Source of the DNA: Chromatiales bacterium | Lineage (GTDB): Bacteria; Pseudomonadota; Gammaproteobacteria; Thiohalomonadales; Thiohalomonadaceae | DNA length: 50,475 nt | Assembly (NCBI GenBank): GCA_003251535.1 | Contig: QKFD01000021.1 | Location: forward strand, 1 to 50,475 | Direction: 5' to 3' | Shown here: positions 9,836 through 17,669 of the stretch, piece by piece | Numbering within the stretch: the stretch's first letter is position 1 | Layout of the letters: every line of letters starts with the position of its first letter | Made by a program: the position numbers and the translations under genes | Notes under the pieces: model-generated | What the model saw: the letters and a program-made list of their open reading frames with translations, nothing else | Databases searched by the model: none | What the model was told of the DNA's origin: nothing

Positions 9836-10150
9836 TCAAAATATCCACGCCACCAGCAGCCAGATGATGACGAAAAATAGAAAGAAGCTGCCAAGAATGA
9901 ATTGAATCTCCCCCAACAACCCATCGCCAGAGGCCACGGCAAAGAGGACCATGATAAAGGTGGTCACAAAAAATGAGATGACGGCCGCCCCTTTCAGATC
10001 AATCCCGGGCGACAGCTGGGTGGTGATCAGCTCAGAGAGCATGGGGAGTAACAGGAGAACGGCGGCGCCCAGGAGGAGGATCAGAACAAGGAGCAGGGCC
10101 GCGACTTTTCTTGACTCGTTTTTATTTTTGTTGTCGGTCTCGCCGATCAT
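9836..10150 (-). CDS. Small three-span membrane protein of unknown function
   Basis: A 104-residue protein with a hydrophilic Lys/Asn/Glu-rich start (MIGETDNKNKNESRK) followed by three hydrophobic spans (about 16-38, 55-76 and 80-103), so nearly all of it is in the membrane. I do not recognise the family. Its start overlaps the stop of the PH-domain gene in an ATGA (10147-10150), so the two are translationally coupled and probably work together. AT-rich codons such as AAA and AAT at the N-terminus differ from the very GC-rich neighbours and may indicate a more recent arrival. Confidence 0.7.
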   Translation of the reverse strand: MIGETDNKNKNESRKVAALLLVLILLLGAAVLLLLPMLSELITTQLSPGIDLKGAAVISFFVTTFIMVLFAVASGDGLLGEIQFILGSFFLFFVIIWLLVAWIF

Positions 10151-10536
10151 GACATCGGCTCATCGTTTTGCCGCGCACCGATGAGTTCGCTGATTTTGTT
10201 TGGGTCAGGGAGGCCATGGGCGGAGATCTCAGGGGCATCGCCCGCGGTATATATCTCGATCGAACCGACGCCAAAGAGACGGTTAAAAAACGATTGCGTC
10301 ACCTTGGTGGTTCGGACGCTATTGATGTTGATTTCAGAGCGCTCTTTGCTCAGCAGTCCCTTTTCGTAGATGATCTCATGTTCATTGACGGTTAACTTTG
10401 AAGACTTATTGCGCAGATGCCAGTTGAGCAGGATCAGCAGGCCGATGCCAAGGACTGGGATGAGCAATATCGCCGCAATGAACCCAAGGGGATTATTTTT
10501 AAACATGACTGGGTGTTCTGAATAGAGCGTGCTCAT
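10147..10536 (-). CDS. Bacterial PH-domain membrane protein (bPH2/DUF304-like)
   Basis: About 129 residues from the second ATG of an ATGATG pair, chosen because GGAGA at 10543-10547 lies 6-7 nt before it (10536) and only 3-4 nt before the first (10539). An N-terminal transmembrane span (about 15-40, NPLGFIAAILLIPVLGIGLL) is followed by a cytoplasmic bacterial PH-like domain: LTVNEHEIIYEKGLLSKERSE, ININSVRTTKVTQSFFNRLFG, VGSIEIYTAGD. The pattern 'I.Y..G.L......I....I......Q....RLFG.G.I.I.TAG' is typical of the bPH2 family. An open frame continues upstream to 10806, but that part is low-complexity Arg/Pro-rich and looks non-coding. Confidence 0.8.
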   Translation of the reverse strand: MSTLYSEHPVMFKNNPLGFIAAILLIPVLGIGLLILLNWHLRNKSSKLTVNEHEIIYEKGLLSKERSEININSVRTTKVTQSFFNRLFGVGSIEIYTAGDAPEISAHGLPDPNKISELIGARQNDEPMS

Positions 10537-11091
10537 CATCTGTCTCCAGTGGGATGCGTGGGCGGGTCTCCGGCGGGTGCCCCTCTCTCCCCCGCATTCT
10601 GCTTGGGGGTTAGGGGGCGAGCGGGCGGCAGCGGACCCCACGGTGTCTGTGTCGGGGCGGGCAGTGGCCCCAAGGCGTGAGTGGCGCCATCCCGTTAGCG
10701 GTGCCAAGGGGGGAGCCGGCGGACCACAATCTAGCCGTAAATGGCGCCTGGATCCAGTGGTCGGCGCGGGATGAACAATGCCCACGGTGGGAACGTAGCG
10801 GTTCACCTAAGCGGTGAGTCTAAAAAGGGAACTTGATCCATTACTTTGACTATTGAGTGTGGTAGTCCTCCCGTGCGCTCTGCCAAGGTCCCTTTTCTAT
10901 CTCATTCCGTTGGAGGGCTCTCCAGACGGATGGCGGGTGCTCGCCTGCGGCCATCCCAGCCATGCCTGGCCCAACACCCAAGCGAGGGCAGTAATCACTA
11001 AATAGGCCATGGCGACTTCACGACCTTGTGGATTTATTAGACGGTGGCCCCGCCTGGACATCAAACCAGATAATCAGTCGCCAGGCGCCCC

Positions 11092-11304
11092 CTAGCCAGG
11101 TGAGTATGAGACGCCAACCCCGTCGCCCAATCTCGGGGGCTGGGCATGAAATGGGCGGAACGCCAGGAGAGAAAATATACCTATCACCACGGCGGTGATG
11201 GTGAGGGCGGCCGTTCCCACCCACACGCCCCCAGCCCTGTTGATCAAATAAGCGTATAGGTGCTGGGTAGATTGGGTCAGCTGCGATGTCGTCGTCGCCA
11301 CCAT
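11092..11304 (-). CDS. Doubtful small membrane ORF (possibly a gene remnant)
   Basis: Seventy residues beginning MVATTTSQLTQSTQHLYAYL, with one clear hydrophobic span (VWVGTAALTITAVVIGIFSLLA, split here by position about 29-50). Its start overlaps the end of the upstream ORF by 28 nt. A neighbouring frame (to 11018) continues with another hydrophobic stretch, WRLILTWLGGAWRLIIW, so a single frameshift could have broken a longer membrane protein. No homologous family is recognised and the Shine-Dalgarno is weak. Confidence 0.3.
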   Translation of the reverse strand: MVATTTSQLTQSTQHLYAYLINRAGGVWVGTAALTITAVVIGIFSLLAFRPFHAQPPRLGDGVGVSYSPG

Positions 11305-11498
11305 CGAGCGCCCACCAATAGGCCCCATATTCCAACAAAATAGGGGGCCCAATAGAGGTAAACCGCAGGGCTCAGGGGGAGGCAGGGACCCCAGTCAGTG
11401 CGACACCCTGCACTGTGGAAGAGGGCCACCAAGCCATAGGAGAGTACGGCGGCGATTAGCCCTGAGAGCAAGGGATAAGGGAGCGTGCTACGGGGCAT
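11277..11498 (-). CDS. Doubtful small two-span membrane ORF
   Basis: Seventy-three residues from the ATG at 11498, MPRSTLPYPLLSGLIAAVLS onward, with two hydrophobic spans (about 7-28 and 43-65) and a positive tail RWWRRRHRS that would be cytoplasmic by the positive-inside rule. This is a plausible small membrane protein but I see no strong ribosome-binding site and no family signature. The frame is open further upstream without a better start. Confidence 0.35.
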   Translation of the reverse strand: MPRSTLPYPLLSGLIAAVLSYGLVALFHSAGCRTDWGPCLPLSPAVYLYWAPYFVGIWGLLVGARWWRRRHRS

Positions 11499-11798
11499 GG
11501 CGCACCGACTTCTCTGGGGGCAGCGGGATTGGTCGCGGCTTAGTGTGGATCGCCTGGGGATGGCTGGCCAGCGATCCGTTGAGCAGGGGATTGCCGGAAC
11601 GCATGAGACCAACCGGGCGATGACTTGGGCAGAGTGGCTGGGATCGCGTAGGTCACGTCGATATGTTCTGGGTCATCCGCTGTCTCTGACCGCAATTTGC
11701 CAATAGGTGCCCTGTCGTTATCCTGGCAGCGGCTAGTGCCCAGGTGGCCGGTAGTCGTCAAACTCTGGGGAATCATCCGTGGCATTGGCTAGGAACGA

Positions 11799-13322
11799 CT
11801 ACTGAGGCCCTATACCTAGGCCCCTGAGCCGCCGCCTGGCGAGTCGGCGCTGGAGGCGAAAGTAGAGCCGTTGGGCGGCCGCGAGGCCGTAGGTAGCGGC
11901 CCCTAGCAGGGTGCATAGACCGAGTAGTTGGGCGGCGACCACTCCCCCCTCCACCGGCAGCCATAGGCTCGCCAAGGTGAGCGGCAGACCATAGATAAGA
12001 TTGGCATTCGCTAACGGTCGGGTGCGCTGGGGCCGGAGCACGAGCGCCAAGCCGTTGAAGAACAGGATGGCCAAGGCAACGGCACCCCAGAGCGCTGGCG
12101 GTGGGGCGAACCAGAGGGCTGTCGTGGTGCCTATAAACAACAGCGCCAGCCCCACTTGGCGCCAGGGTCCGGCGATAGAGCTGAGGAGATCCCATAACAG
12201 TAGCCGTCCAAAATCGAGGGTGATGGCCGTCATGTAGAGCCAGGTGAGTCCGGCGAGCAGATACAACGGCGCCCCAAACATGACCATGAGGATCTCCTGG
12301 GGTTCCAGGTGATTCCGGTAGGCGATGAAGCCCCCCGTCCCCAGCCACATGAGTAGCAGCAGGGTGGTAAAAAGGGCGTTGCGCTTCAACCAGGCACTGA
12401 GCAGGAACTGGGCGGCGCCACTGCTAGCCAGATTCTGGGTGGCGATATAGCGCCGCATGAAGAACGGGTAGAGGCCGCCAAGGAGGAGGGGCAGACCCAC
12501 AAAATAGATAAACCCAGCCGTGGCACGTTGGGGATCGGGTGCGAGATAGAGGAGCAACCCTCCTAAGGCGGCATAGAGCAGGAAGATCCCCGTCAGCCAG
12601 AGACCCACCGCTCCTAGGCGGGTGCCTGGGCCGCCGCGCAGATGGTGGGTCTTCAATAGGTGGCTGAGCAGCTGCTGTCCGGCGGCGGAGCTGGGATCGT
12701 TTTGCAGGAGTTGTGAGGTGAGTTGAGCGGCACTGTCGATGGCATCTTGGTCCGCCAGGACTTCAGCCAGGCGGTTGGTGAGATAGGGGTCGCTAGGGGT
12801 TAATCGCAGCCCCTCTTTATACCAGTAGGCCGCCTCCGGCAGCTGTTGGCGTTGCACTGCCACATCGCCTTTGAGCGCAAAGCCGTAGTTTATCCCGGGA
12901 TAATTTTGCAGCAGGGTATCGGCAATGAGATCGGCCTCGGCCGCTTTGGCGTTGGGAAGATATAACGCTGCCCAACCGCGTAGATAGAGCGGGCGTGCCG
13001 CGCTGGGATCGATCTTCAAGGCCGTTGCCGCAGAGCGGTAGGCCTCCATGGCGCGGGAGAGGTAGACGTAGATTTCGGTCTGGAGGGTGTACCCCCCCAC
13101 CTGGCTGGGATCGAGGGCTATGGCCTTTTTGGCCCACTGCAACGCCTCTTTGAACTGCTCAAGCTGGTTATAGACCTGCGCCATCATGCAGGTGGCACGG
13201 TAGTGGTCCGGCTGCTGGGCAAGGATGCCATGGAGCAGTTGCTGTGCATCCGTTGTGCGTTGCCGCTGCAAAAACTGGCTGGCCAACTCCAGCCGGGTGG
13301 CGATGGGGACCTCCGTGTGCAT
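11799..13322 (-). CDS. TPR protein with multi-span C-terminal membrane domain
   Basis: A 507-residue protein in two halves. Residues 1-230 are tetratricopeptide-like helical pairs (AQQLLHGILAQQPDHYRATC, ALQWAKKAIALDPSQVGGYT, AYRSAATALKIDPSAARPLY, AAYWYKEGLRLTPSDPYL). From about residue 237 to 490 there are seven or eight hydrophobic spans, followed by a very basic tail (RLQRRLARRRLRG). It begins 3 nt after the stop of the TPR-AAA gene, so the two are certainly one unit. TPR domains usually hold protein partners, so it may anchor the AAA protein at the inner membrane. Function unknown; no specific family recognised. Confidence 0.85.
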   Translation of the reverse strand: MHTEVPIATRLELASQFLQRQRTTDAQQLLHGILAQQPDHYRATCMMAQVYNQLEQFKEALQWAKKAIALDPSQVGGYTLQTEIYVYLSRAMEAYRSAATALKIDPSAARPLYLRGWAALYLPNAKAAEADLIADTLLQNYPGINYGFALKGDVAVQRQQLPEAAYWYKEGLRLTPSDPYLTNRLAEVLADQDAIDSAAQLTSQLLQNDPSSAAGQQLLSHLLKTHHLRGGPGTRLGAVGLWLTGIFLLYAALGGLLLYLAPDPQRATAGFIYFVGLPLLLGGLYPFFMRRYIATQNLASSGAAQFLLSAWLKRNALFTTLLLLMWLGTGGFIAYRNHLEPQEILMVMFGAPLYLLAGLTWLYMTAITLDFGRLLLWDLLSSIAGPWRQVGLALLFIGTTTALWFAPPPALWGAVALAILFFNGLALVLRPQRTRPLANANLIYGLPLTLASLWLPVEGGVVAAQLLGLCTLLGAATYGLAAAQRLYFRLQRRLARRRLRGLGIGPQ

Positions 13323-13325
13323 GGT

Positions 13326-14618
13326 TCAGAACCGATGGCGGCGTAGGAACTCGGCTACTTCGTTGTATTCGCCGCTGCTATTGGCAAACATGACGTAGTT
13401 ATTGGCTGCTTCAAACCAGGTCTTGGTGGTCGCCTTGGTCTCCCCGAGCGCCTTGCTGAGATCGCGTTGGGTGACCGGTTCGGTGGTACCCGAGCGCAAC
13501 GCCCGCTCCATGGCGTACTCCGTGGCTAGCTCGCAGATGAGGCGGAGATCGGCCCCAGAGAAGCCGCGACTCTTCTTGACGATGCTATCGAGATCGAGCT
13601 TCTGCGTGGGGCGGTCCTGTAGATGGAACTCCATGATCTGGCGGCGGGCGGGGTCGTCAGGGGGCGGAATAAACAGGGTGCGATCAAAGCGGCCTGGGCG
13701 CCGGAGGGCCGTATCCACATCCCACGGCAGATTGGTGGCTGCCAGTACAAAGACGGAGTCTCGTTTGCCATCGACACCATCCAGCTCCACCAGCAGCTGG
13801 TTGACGATATTACGCGAGGCGGAACCACCAAGATTGCTGCGCTTGTGGCCGATGGCATCCAGCTCATCGAAAAACAGCATTGCGGGTGCCGTGCTGCGGG
13901 CGTACTCAAACAGCCCATGCAGGCGCTTCTCGCTCTCCCCCAGCCACATATCCATAACGTCATGCAGACCTACGGAGACGAAGCTAAACCCCAGCTCACC
14001 CGCCAGCGCCTTGGCGATGTAGGTCTTACCGCAACCCGGTGGACCGTAAAGTAGCAGCCCTCCCGCCGCCCCCTTACCGTAGGTGCGGGAGAGCGCGGGA
14101 TTACGGATGGGACCAAGGAATGCCATATCTAGGCGGCGTTTGACCTCTTCTAGGCCCGCAACATCATCCAAGGTGACCGAGGGACGGATAAACCCCCGGC
14201 CGGGCTCTGTTGGGTCATCCGTAGCGCCACCGTCGATGACCTGAAAACGTCCCACTTGGCGGCGTGTTGCGCCCTCGGTTGAGGCGGCGGGGGCGGGATC
14301 GGTGGGGGGTGGGCTCGGCCTCTCTGAAGGGATTGGCTTCGTGCCGATCTCCTCCACAGGGAGATTGAGGGCGGCCAGGATCTGGTTGTAGGCCTGGGCC
14401 AAGGTGGGTTGATTGCAGGCCAGGGCAGCCTGGGCCGCGCCCCGTAGCGCCTCAGGATTGACGGGATCGATGGCCAGGAGGGCGCTGTATTGGGCGAGGC
14501 CATCGGTTGGGCGGCCTGCCTCCAGATAGGTACGGGCGAGATGGAGCTGGAGGGCGGGGTTGTTGGGGGTGCTGACTAGCGCCTGTTCTAGCGCCGCGAT
14601 AACGGGGTTTAGATCCAC
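13326..14618 (-). CDS. TPR-AAA fusion ATPase (classic AAA family)
   Basis: A 430-residue protein. Residues 1-85 form two or three TPR-like hairpins (LARTYLEAGRPTDGLAQYSA, LLAIDPVNPEALRGAAQAAL), then a Pro-rich linker (95-115) and one classic AAA module from about 145: DVAGLEEVKRRL, Walker A GPPGCGKT (192-199), pore-loop region MWLGESEKRL (224-233), Walker B LFFDELDAIG with Asp251/Glu252, sensor 1 VLAATNLPW, arginine fingers in RRPGRFD (307-312), and the FSGADLRLICELA lid. All catalytic residues are present, so it should be an active hexameric ATPase of the FtsH/Cdc48/Vps4 type without a protease. The start is GTG at 14618 with a weak ribosome site. It is followed 3 nt later by the TPR/membrane gene. 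Confidence 0.9.
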   Translation of the reverse strand: MDLNPVIAALEQALVSTPNNPALQLHLARTYLEAGRPTDGLAQYSALLAIDPVNPEALRGAAQAALACNQPTLAQAYNQILAALNLPVEEIGTKPIPSERPSPPPTDPAPAASTEGATRRQVGRFQVIDGGATDDPTEPGRGFIRPSVTLDDVAGLEEVKRRLDMAFLGPIRNPALSRTYGKGAAGGLLLYGPPGCGKTYIAKALAGELGFSFVSVGLHDVMDMWLGESEKRLHGLFEYARSTAPAMLFFDELDAIGHKRSNLGGSASRNIVNQLLVELDGVDGKRDSVFVLAATNLPWDVDTALRRPGRFDRTLFIPPPDDPARRQIMEFHLQDRPTQKLDLDSIVKKSRGFSGADLRLICELATEYAMERALRSGTTEPVTQRDLSKALGETKATTKTWFEAANNYVMFANSSGEYNEVAEFLRRHRF

Positions 14619-14972
14619 TGCTGACTCACTCTTGGCGGAGGGCCGTGGGCAGGAATCAACACTCGCCCATCGATCTTAAGAAAAACTTAATATTGCACCC
14701 ATTGCCTGGTGATGTCGAGGCGTGCATCCCCCTACTGTTGCCCAGCTCTCCCGCCTCGCCATGCGCCTAAAAAGGCTACGGCAGGGGGGGGATGGAGCGA
14801 TAGCCCTGGAGGTGGTGGCTGTCGTCTCGGTCCGGCAACGGCGCCGTTGTCCCCCCCTTTCTGCCGTGGTCACCACGTCGTCTCACTGCCCTAATTGACA
14901 GTGAGCCCACGATGTTTAGGCGATGGCTGTCGGGGTTGTTCCGCCCATCACTGGTGGGCGGGCAATGGGGCG
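14619..14972. other. 354-nt intergenic region within the PspA-AAA cluster
   Basis: Between the GyrB-like gene and the TPR-AAA gene. It contains a perfect 14-bp palindrome CAACGGCGCCGTTG at 14836-14849 and an AT-rich patch near 14678-14695 close to the TPR-AAA start, which could carry a separate promoter for the last two genes. No coding frame with family features was found. Confidence 0.45.
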
Positions 14973-15902
14973 TTAGCGGTGGCGAATCGCCTCTTGGATC
15001 TGGGCGGCGTGGTACCACAGCTGCTGGTAGACGTAGCCCTCCAGGTCGCTGCCCAGCGTCTTCTCCCGGATGCAGCCGGCCCACTCTGGATTGGGGGTTC
15101 GGATGGCGATGGCGAGGTAGAAGCCGTGCTGGCAGTCGCCCTCGGCCAGGATCTGACGTAGCGCCCGTATCGCCCCATCTACGTGGGCGCCGCCGGCCAG
15201 GGTGCGCTCCTGGTTGAGGAAGGAGAGGCACTGGATGGCATCTCCGTAGAGTGAAATGAAGGCGAGGTCCAGCTCCCATTGAGGCGAGTAGGCGGCAAAC
15301 TGCACCGGCTCTATCGGCGGCAGGGTGCGCCCCGCGGTCTCTTCCGCAATACGCTGGGCGAGGCCGCTGGGGTAGAGGTAGGTGCTCTCCCCCAGTTGGT
15401 GGTGGGCCACGGTGATGGCTACCCCCGGGTGGAGGGCGGCGAAGTCCCGTAGCCAGCCGCGCAGGGAGAAGGGTTCTACCGCCGTGACACCGTTGAAGAG
15501 GCCGGGATCGAGGTGCAGGGTGATGTGGTTGCGCTCTTGCTCGCGCGCCTCCCGCGCCCCCTTTAGTTCGCCGCTGTGGGCTTGCACATACAAGCCGCGG
15601 GCGGTGGCATGCAGCTGTTGGGCCGCTGAGGTGATCATGAAGAGATCGACCAGCCGCGGCTGGCAGCGGGGGAGGGGACGTTTGGGCTCCTCAAAATCGG
15701 TGAGCAGTAGGGGGCGGCCGTTATCTTCCAGGGTGATGGCGTCGTTCTCGCCCAGCTCGATGCGTACCCAGTCGGCCCCCCGGGCAAGCACCGCCTGGGC
15801 GGCCAGCGAGCGGGCGGCATAGGTGGGGGCGGCGGAGGTGCCGACGTTGCCGAAGTACATCCCCGGCCGTCTCCTGATGGACTCCTTGAAGCTCATATTC
15901 AC
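14973..15902 (-). CDS. Stand-alone GyrB/ParE-like protein lacking TOPRIM and ATPase motifs
   Basis: A 309-residue protein related to the N-terminal half of type IIA topoisomerase B subunits. Residues 6-18 (KESIRRRPGMYFG) match the KRPGMYIG arm; LEDNGRP (59-64) stands where GyrB has VDNGRGIP; SFLNQERTLAGGAHVDG (227-243) matches the SFVNNINTxEGGTH transducer motif; RTPNPEWAGCIREKTLGS (268-285) matches the VPxPxFEGQTKxKLGN strand. The catalytic Glu/Asn N-box, the second Gly of DNGRG and the Gly-rich GGLHGVG lid are not visible, so ATP turnover is doubtful. No TOPRIM, C-terminal winged helix or zinc module follows. The start GTG at 15902 is 6-7 nt after AGGGAG. It lies inside the PspA-AAA cluster. 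Confidence 0.8.
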   Translation of the reverse strand: MNMSFKESIRRRPGMYFGNVGTSAAPTYAARSLAAQAVLARGADWVRIELGENDAITLEDNGRPLLLTDFEEPKRPLPRCQPRLVDLFMITSAAQQLHATARGLYVQAHSGELKGAREAREQERNHITLHLDPGLFNGVTAVEPFSLRGWLRDFAALHPGVAITVAHHQLGESTYLYPSGLAQRIAEETAGRTLPPIEPVQFAAYSPQWELDLAFISLYGDAIQCLSFLNQERTLAGGAHVDGAIRALRQILAEGDCQHGFYLAIAIRTPNPEWAGCIREKTLGSDLEGYVYQQLWYHAAQIQEAIRHR

Positions 15903-15921
15903 TGCAATCTCCCTCCTTGGT

Positions 15922-15945
15922 CAGGGGGGCGTGGCGCCCCCCCTG
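15922..15945 (-). terminator. GC-rich hairpin between the SBP-OmpA and GyrB-like genes
   Basis: Arms CAGGGGGGCG (15922-15931) and CGCCCCCCCTG (15935-15945) close a 3-nt loop in the 96-nt gap. On the minus strand there is no following T-run and the Shine-Dalgarno of the GyrB-like gene comes right after, so it could be an attenuator or RNase barrier separating the first four genes of the cluster from the last three. Confidence 0.45.
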
Positions 15946-15998
15946 GGTTTATTGTCGGTTGCTGCCTAGCCCCCTGGCCTCGCCCATGTTCGGGAACC

Positions 15999-17669
15999 CT
16001 ACTCCAGGGTGAACCACTGGACCTCTACCCGCCGGTTCATGTCAGAGTCGCTGCCGGCCGGCTCCTCCCAACCCCGCCCGACCACCTCCAGGCGATTCTT
16101 TTCGATGGCAGGGTACTTCTCTAACAACGCCTTGAGAACCGCCTGGGCGCGCTCTTTGGATAACTCCATCGCCTTGAGGGCCATGGAGCGGACGAGCCCC
16201 TCTCCCCCCTTCTGGCGGAACTCGTCCACACGGGCGTTATCGACATGGCCGCGCAGCACCACCACCGAGCCGGGGGAGACCTGGAGGAAGCTCCGGATGG
16301 TCTCCAGATACTCCTGGTTCTGCGGGGCCTTTTTATCCAGCACAGAGGAGTTGGGCTCAAAGAAGAAACGGATATCCTTCGAGAGCAGCGGATCCCCCTC
16401 AATGGCCTGGCGGTTGCCATGGCGAATGGGGGCGATGGCCACCTTCTGATTGGCATATTGGGTTTGCAGCGCCTCCAGCGGTTGCAGATCGGCAAAGCGA
16501 TCGGCATCGGCCGGATTGGGGATGATGCTGGGGCCGTAGGCCAGCACCGAGGATTGGAATATGCCGCTGAACGAGCCGGCGGCATCGATGGTGCCGTTGA
16601 AGAAGGCGAGGCTCTCCGGCAGGTTGACCAGGTGGACCTTGGTCAGCTCTTGGCGGGTCTCCGCCTCGTCCCAGTTGAGCGCCTTGGCCACCAGGGCGGT
16701 GTAGGCCGCGGGCTGTTCCCGCACCAGGCGATTGCCCTCAATGAGGCCGTGGACCAGGCCCTTGACCATCTCCGGGTGGGCTTGGGCAAACCCCTTATTG
16801 ACGGTGAGGATGTCAGCGATCACCAAGAGGTTGCGGTTGGAGGTGAGGATCTTGGCGGCGCCGTTGGAGTTGGCCACCACCTCATCGGTGCGGGGTGACC
16901 AACCGACGCAACCGGCCAGCCGGTGGCTACCGTTCAGCTCTGCCTGGTAGCCGTCGCAGGCGACAAAGGCATCCTGGTAGAAGACCAGGTTGACCGCATC
17001 GGCCGCCGGTGGGGTGTCGAGATCGCGCAGGATGTGGACCGGCAACCCCGCCTCCTGGGCGAGATAGCGGATGAAGAATTCGCTCTCGTTGAACTGGGCG
17101 GCGGCCAGGACCTTCCCCTTCAGCTGGTTGACCGAGGCGATGGTGCTATCCACCACCACCATGTCGGCGCCGCGGGAGAAGCCGATCTGGGCCGGCACGA
17201 CGACCTGGAACTGGCGGCCGAGGGCGGCCAGCACGTCCGTGGTGGTGGCACTGGCGGCAAACTGGCCGTTGTTGAGCTGTGACCAGTTCTCCCCCTCGGA
17301 GAGGGTGAGCTTCACCTGAAAGCCGTAGTGCTTGGCGAAGAAGGAGTCTGGATTGGGGGCCAGGCCGCCGTTGGCGACAATGAGCCCGGCGTAACCGGCG
17401 TACTCGCTGATATCCATCTCCACCACCCCATTCTTTGGCTCGTAGGGGGCGGCTGGGGCGAGGGTTGGCATCCCGCTGGCCGGTTCGATGGGTTGGGGGG
17501 CGCGGCCGGTGGTCGTCGCTGAGCTGCCGGTGGGGGCGCCGGACGAGAGGATGCCGAGGTCACTGCCACCTGGCTTGAAGACGAGCCAGCCACCCAGCCC
17601 CACCAGGGCGAGGACCAAGAGGATGGTGATGATAAGACCCGCGGCGTTGCCGCGCTGTTGCTGGTTCAT
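15999..17669 (-). CDS. Membrane-anchored substrate-binding protein fused to an OmpA domain
   Basis: A 556-residue envelope protein. An N-terminal transmembrane anchor (about 10-31, AAGLIITILLVLALVGLGGW) is followed by a Ser/Thr/Pro/Gly linker, then a periplasmic binding domain of the NMT1/TauA/phosphate-binding type (about 85-410; MDISEYAGYAGLIVANGG, VNKGFAQAHPEMVKGLVHGL). The C-terminal 130 residues are an OmpA peptidoglycan-binding domain: IRFFFEPNSSVLDKKA, VVVLRGHVDNARVDEFR, ALSKERAQAVL-like helix and VVGRGWEEPA then NRRVEV, with the conserved Asp and Arg present. No ABC permease or ATPase is nearby, so it is more likely a sensor or tether than a transporter part. Its ATG overlaps the stop of the upstream coiled-coil gene (ATGA, 17666-17669). 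Confidence 0.9.
   Translation of the reverse strand: MNQQQRGNAAGLIITILLVLALVGLGGWLVFKPGGSDLGILSSGAPTGSSATTTGRAPQPIEPASGMPTLAPAAPYEPKNGVVEMDISEYAGYAGLIVANGGLAPNPDSFFAKHYGFQVKLTLSEGENWSQLNNGQFAASATTTDVLAALGRQFQVVVPAQIGFSRGADMVVVDSTIASVNQLKGKVLAAAQFNESEFFIRYLAQEAGLPVHILRDLDTPPAADAVNLVFYQDAFVACDGYQAELNGSHRLAGCVGWSPRTDEVVANSNGAAKILTSNRNLLVIADILTVNKGFAQAHPEMVKGLVHGLIEGNRLVREQPAAYTALVAKALNWDEAETRQELTKVHLVNLPESLAFFNGTIDAAGSFSGIFQSSVLAYGPSIIPNPADADRFADLQPLEALQTQYANQKVAIAPIRHGNRQAIEGDPLLSKDIRFFFEPNSSVLDKKAPQNQEYLETIRSFLQVSPGSVVVLRGHVDNARVDEFRQKGGEGLVRSMALKAMELSKERAQAVLKALLEKYPAIEKNRLEVVGRGWEEPAGSDSDMNRRVEVQWFTLE

Larger units (their letters stand above)
10537..11798. other. Gene-poor stretch with at most two doubtful small ORFs
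   Basis: No recognisable gene is present between the PH-domain gene and the TPR/membrane gene. 10537-11091 has no credible coding frame: open frames there are Arg/Pro/Ser-rich translations of GC-rich DNA. Two overlapping minus-strand frames with hydrophobic segments (11092-11304 and 11277-11498) are listed separately. 11499-11798 shows nothing clear. The stretch may be decayed coding sequence. Confidence 0.5.

Noticed and set aside
14776-15279. 167-residue minus-strand frame overlapping the end of the GyrB-like gene
   Set aside because: Pro/Arg/His-rich, overlaps the GyrB-like C-terminus in another frame, no motif.
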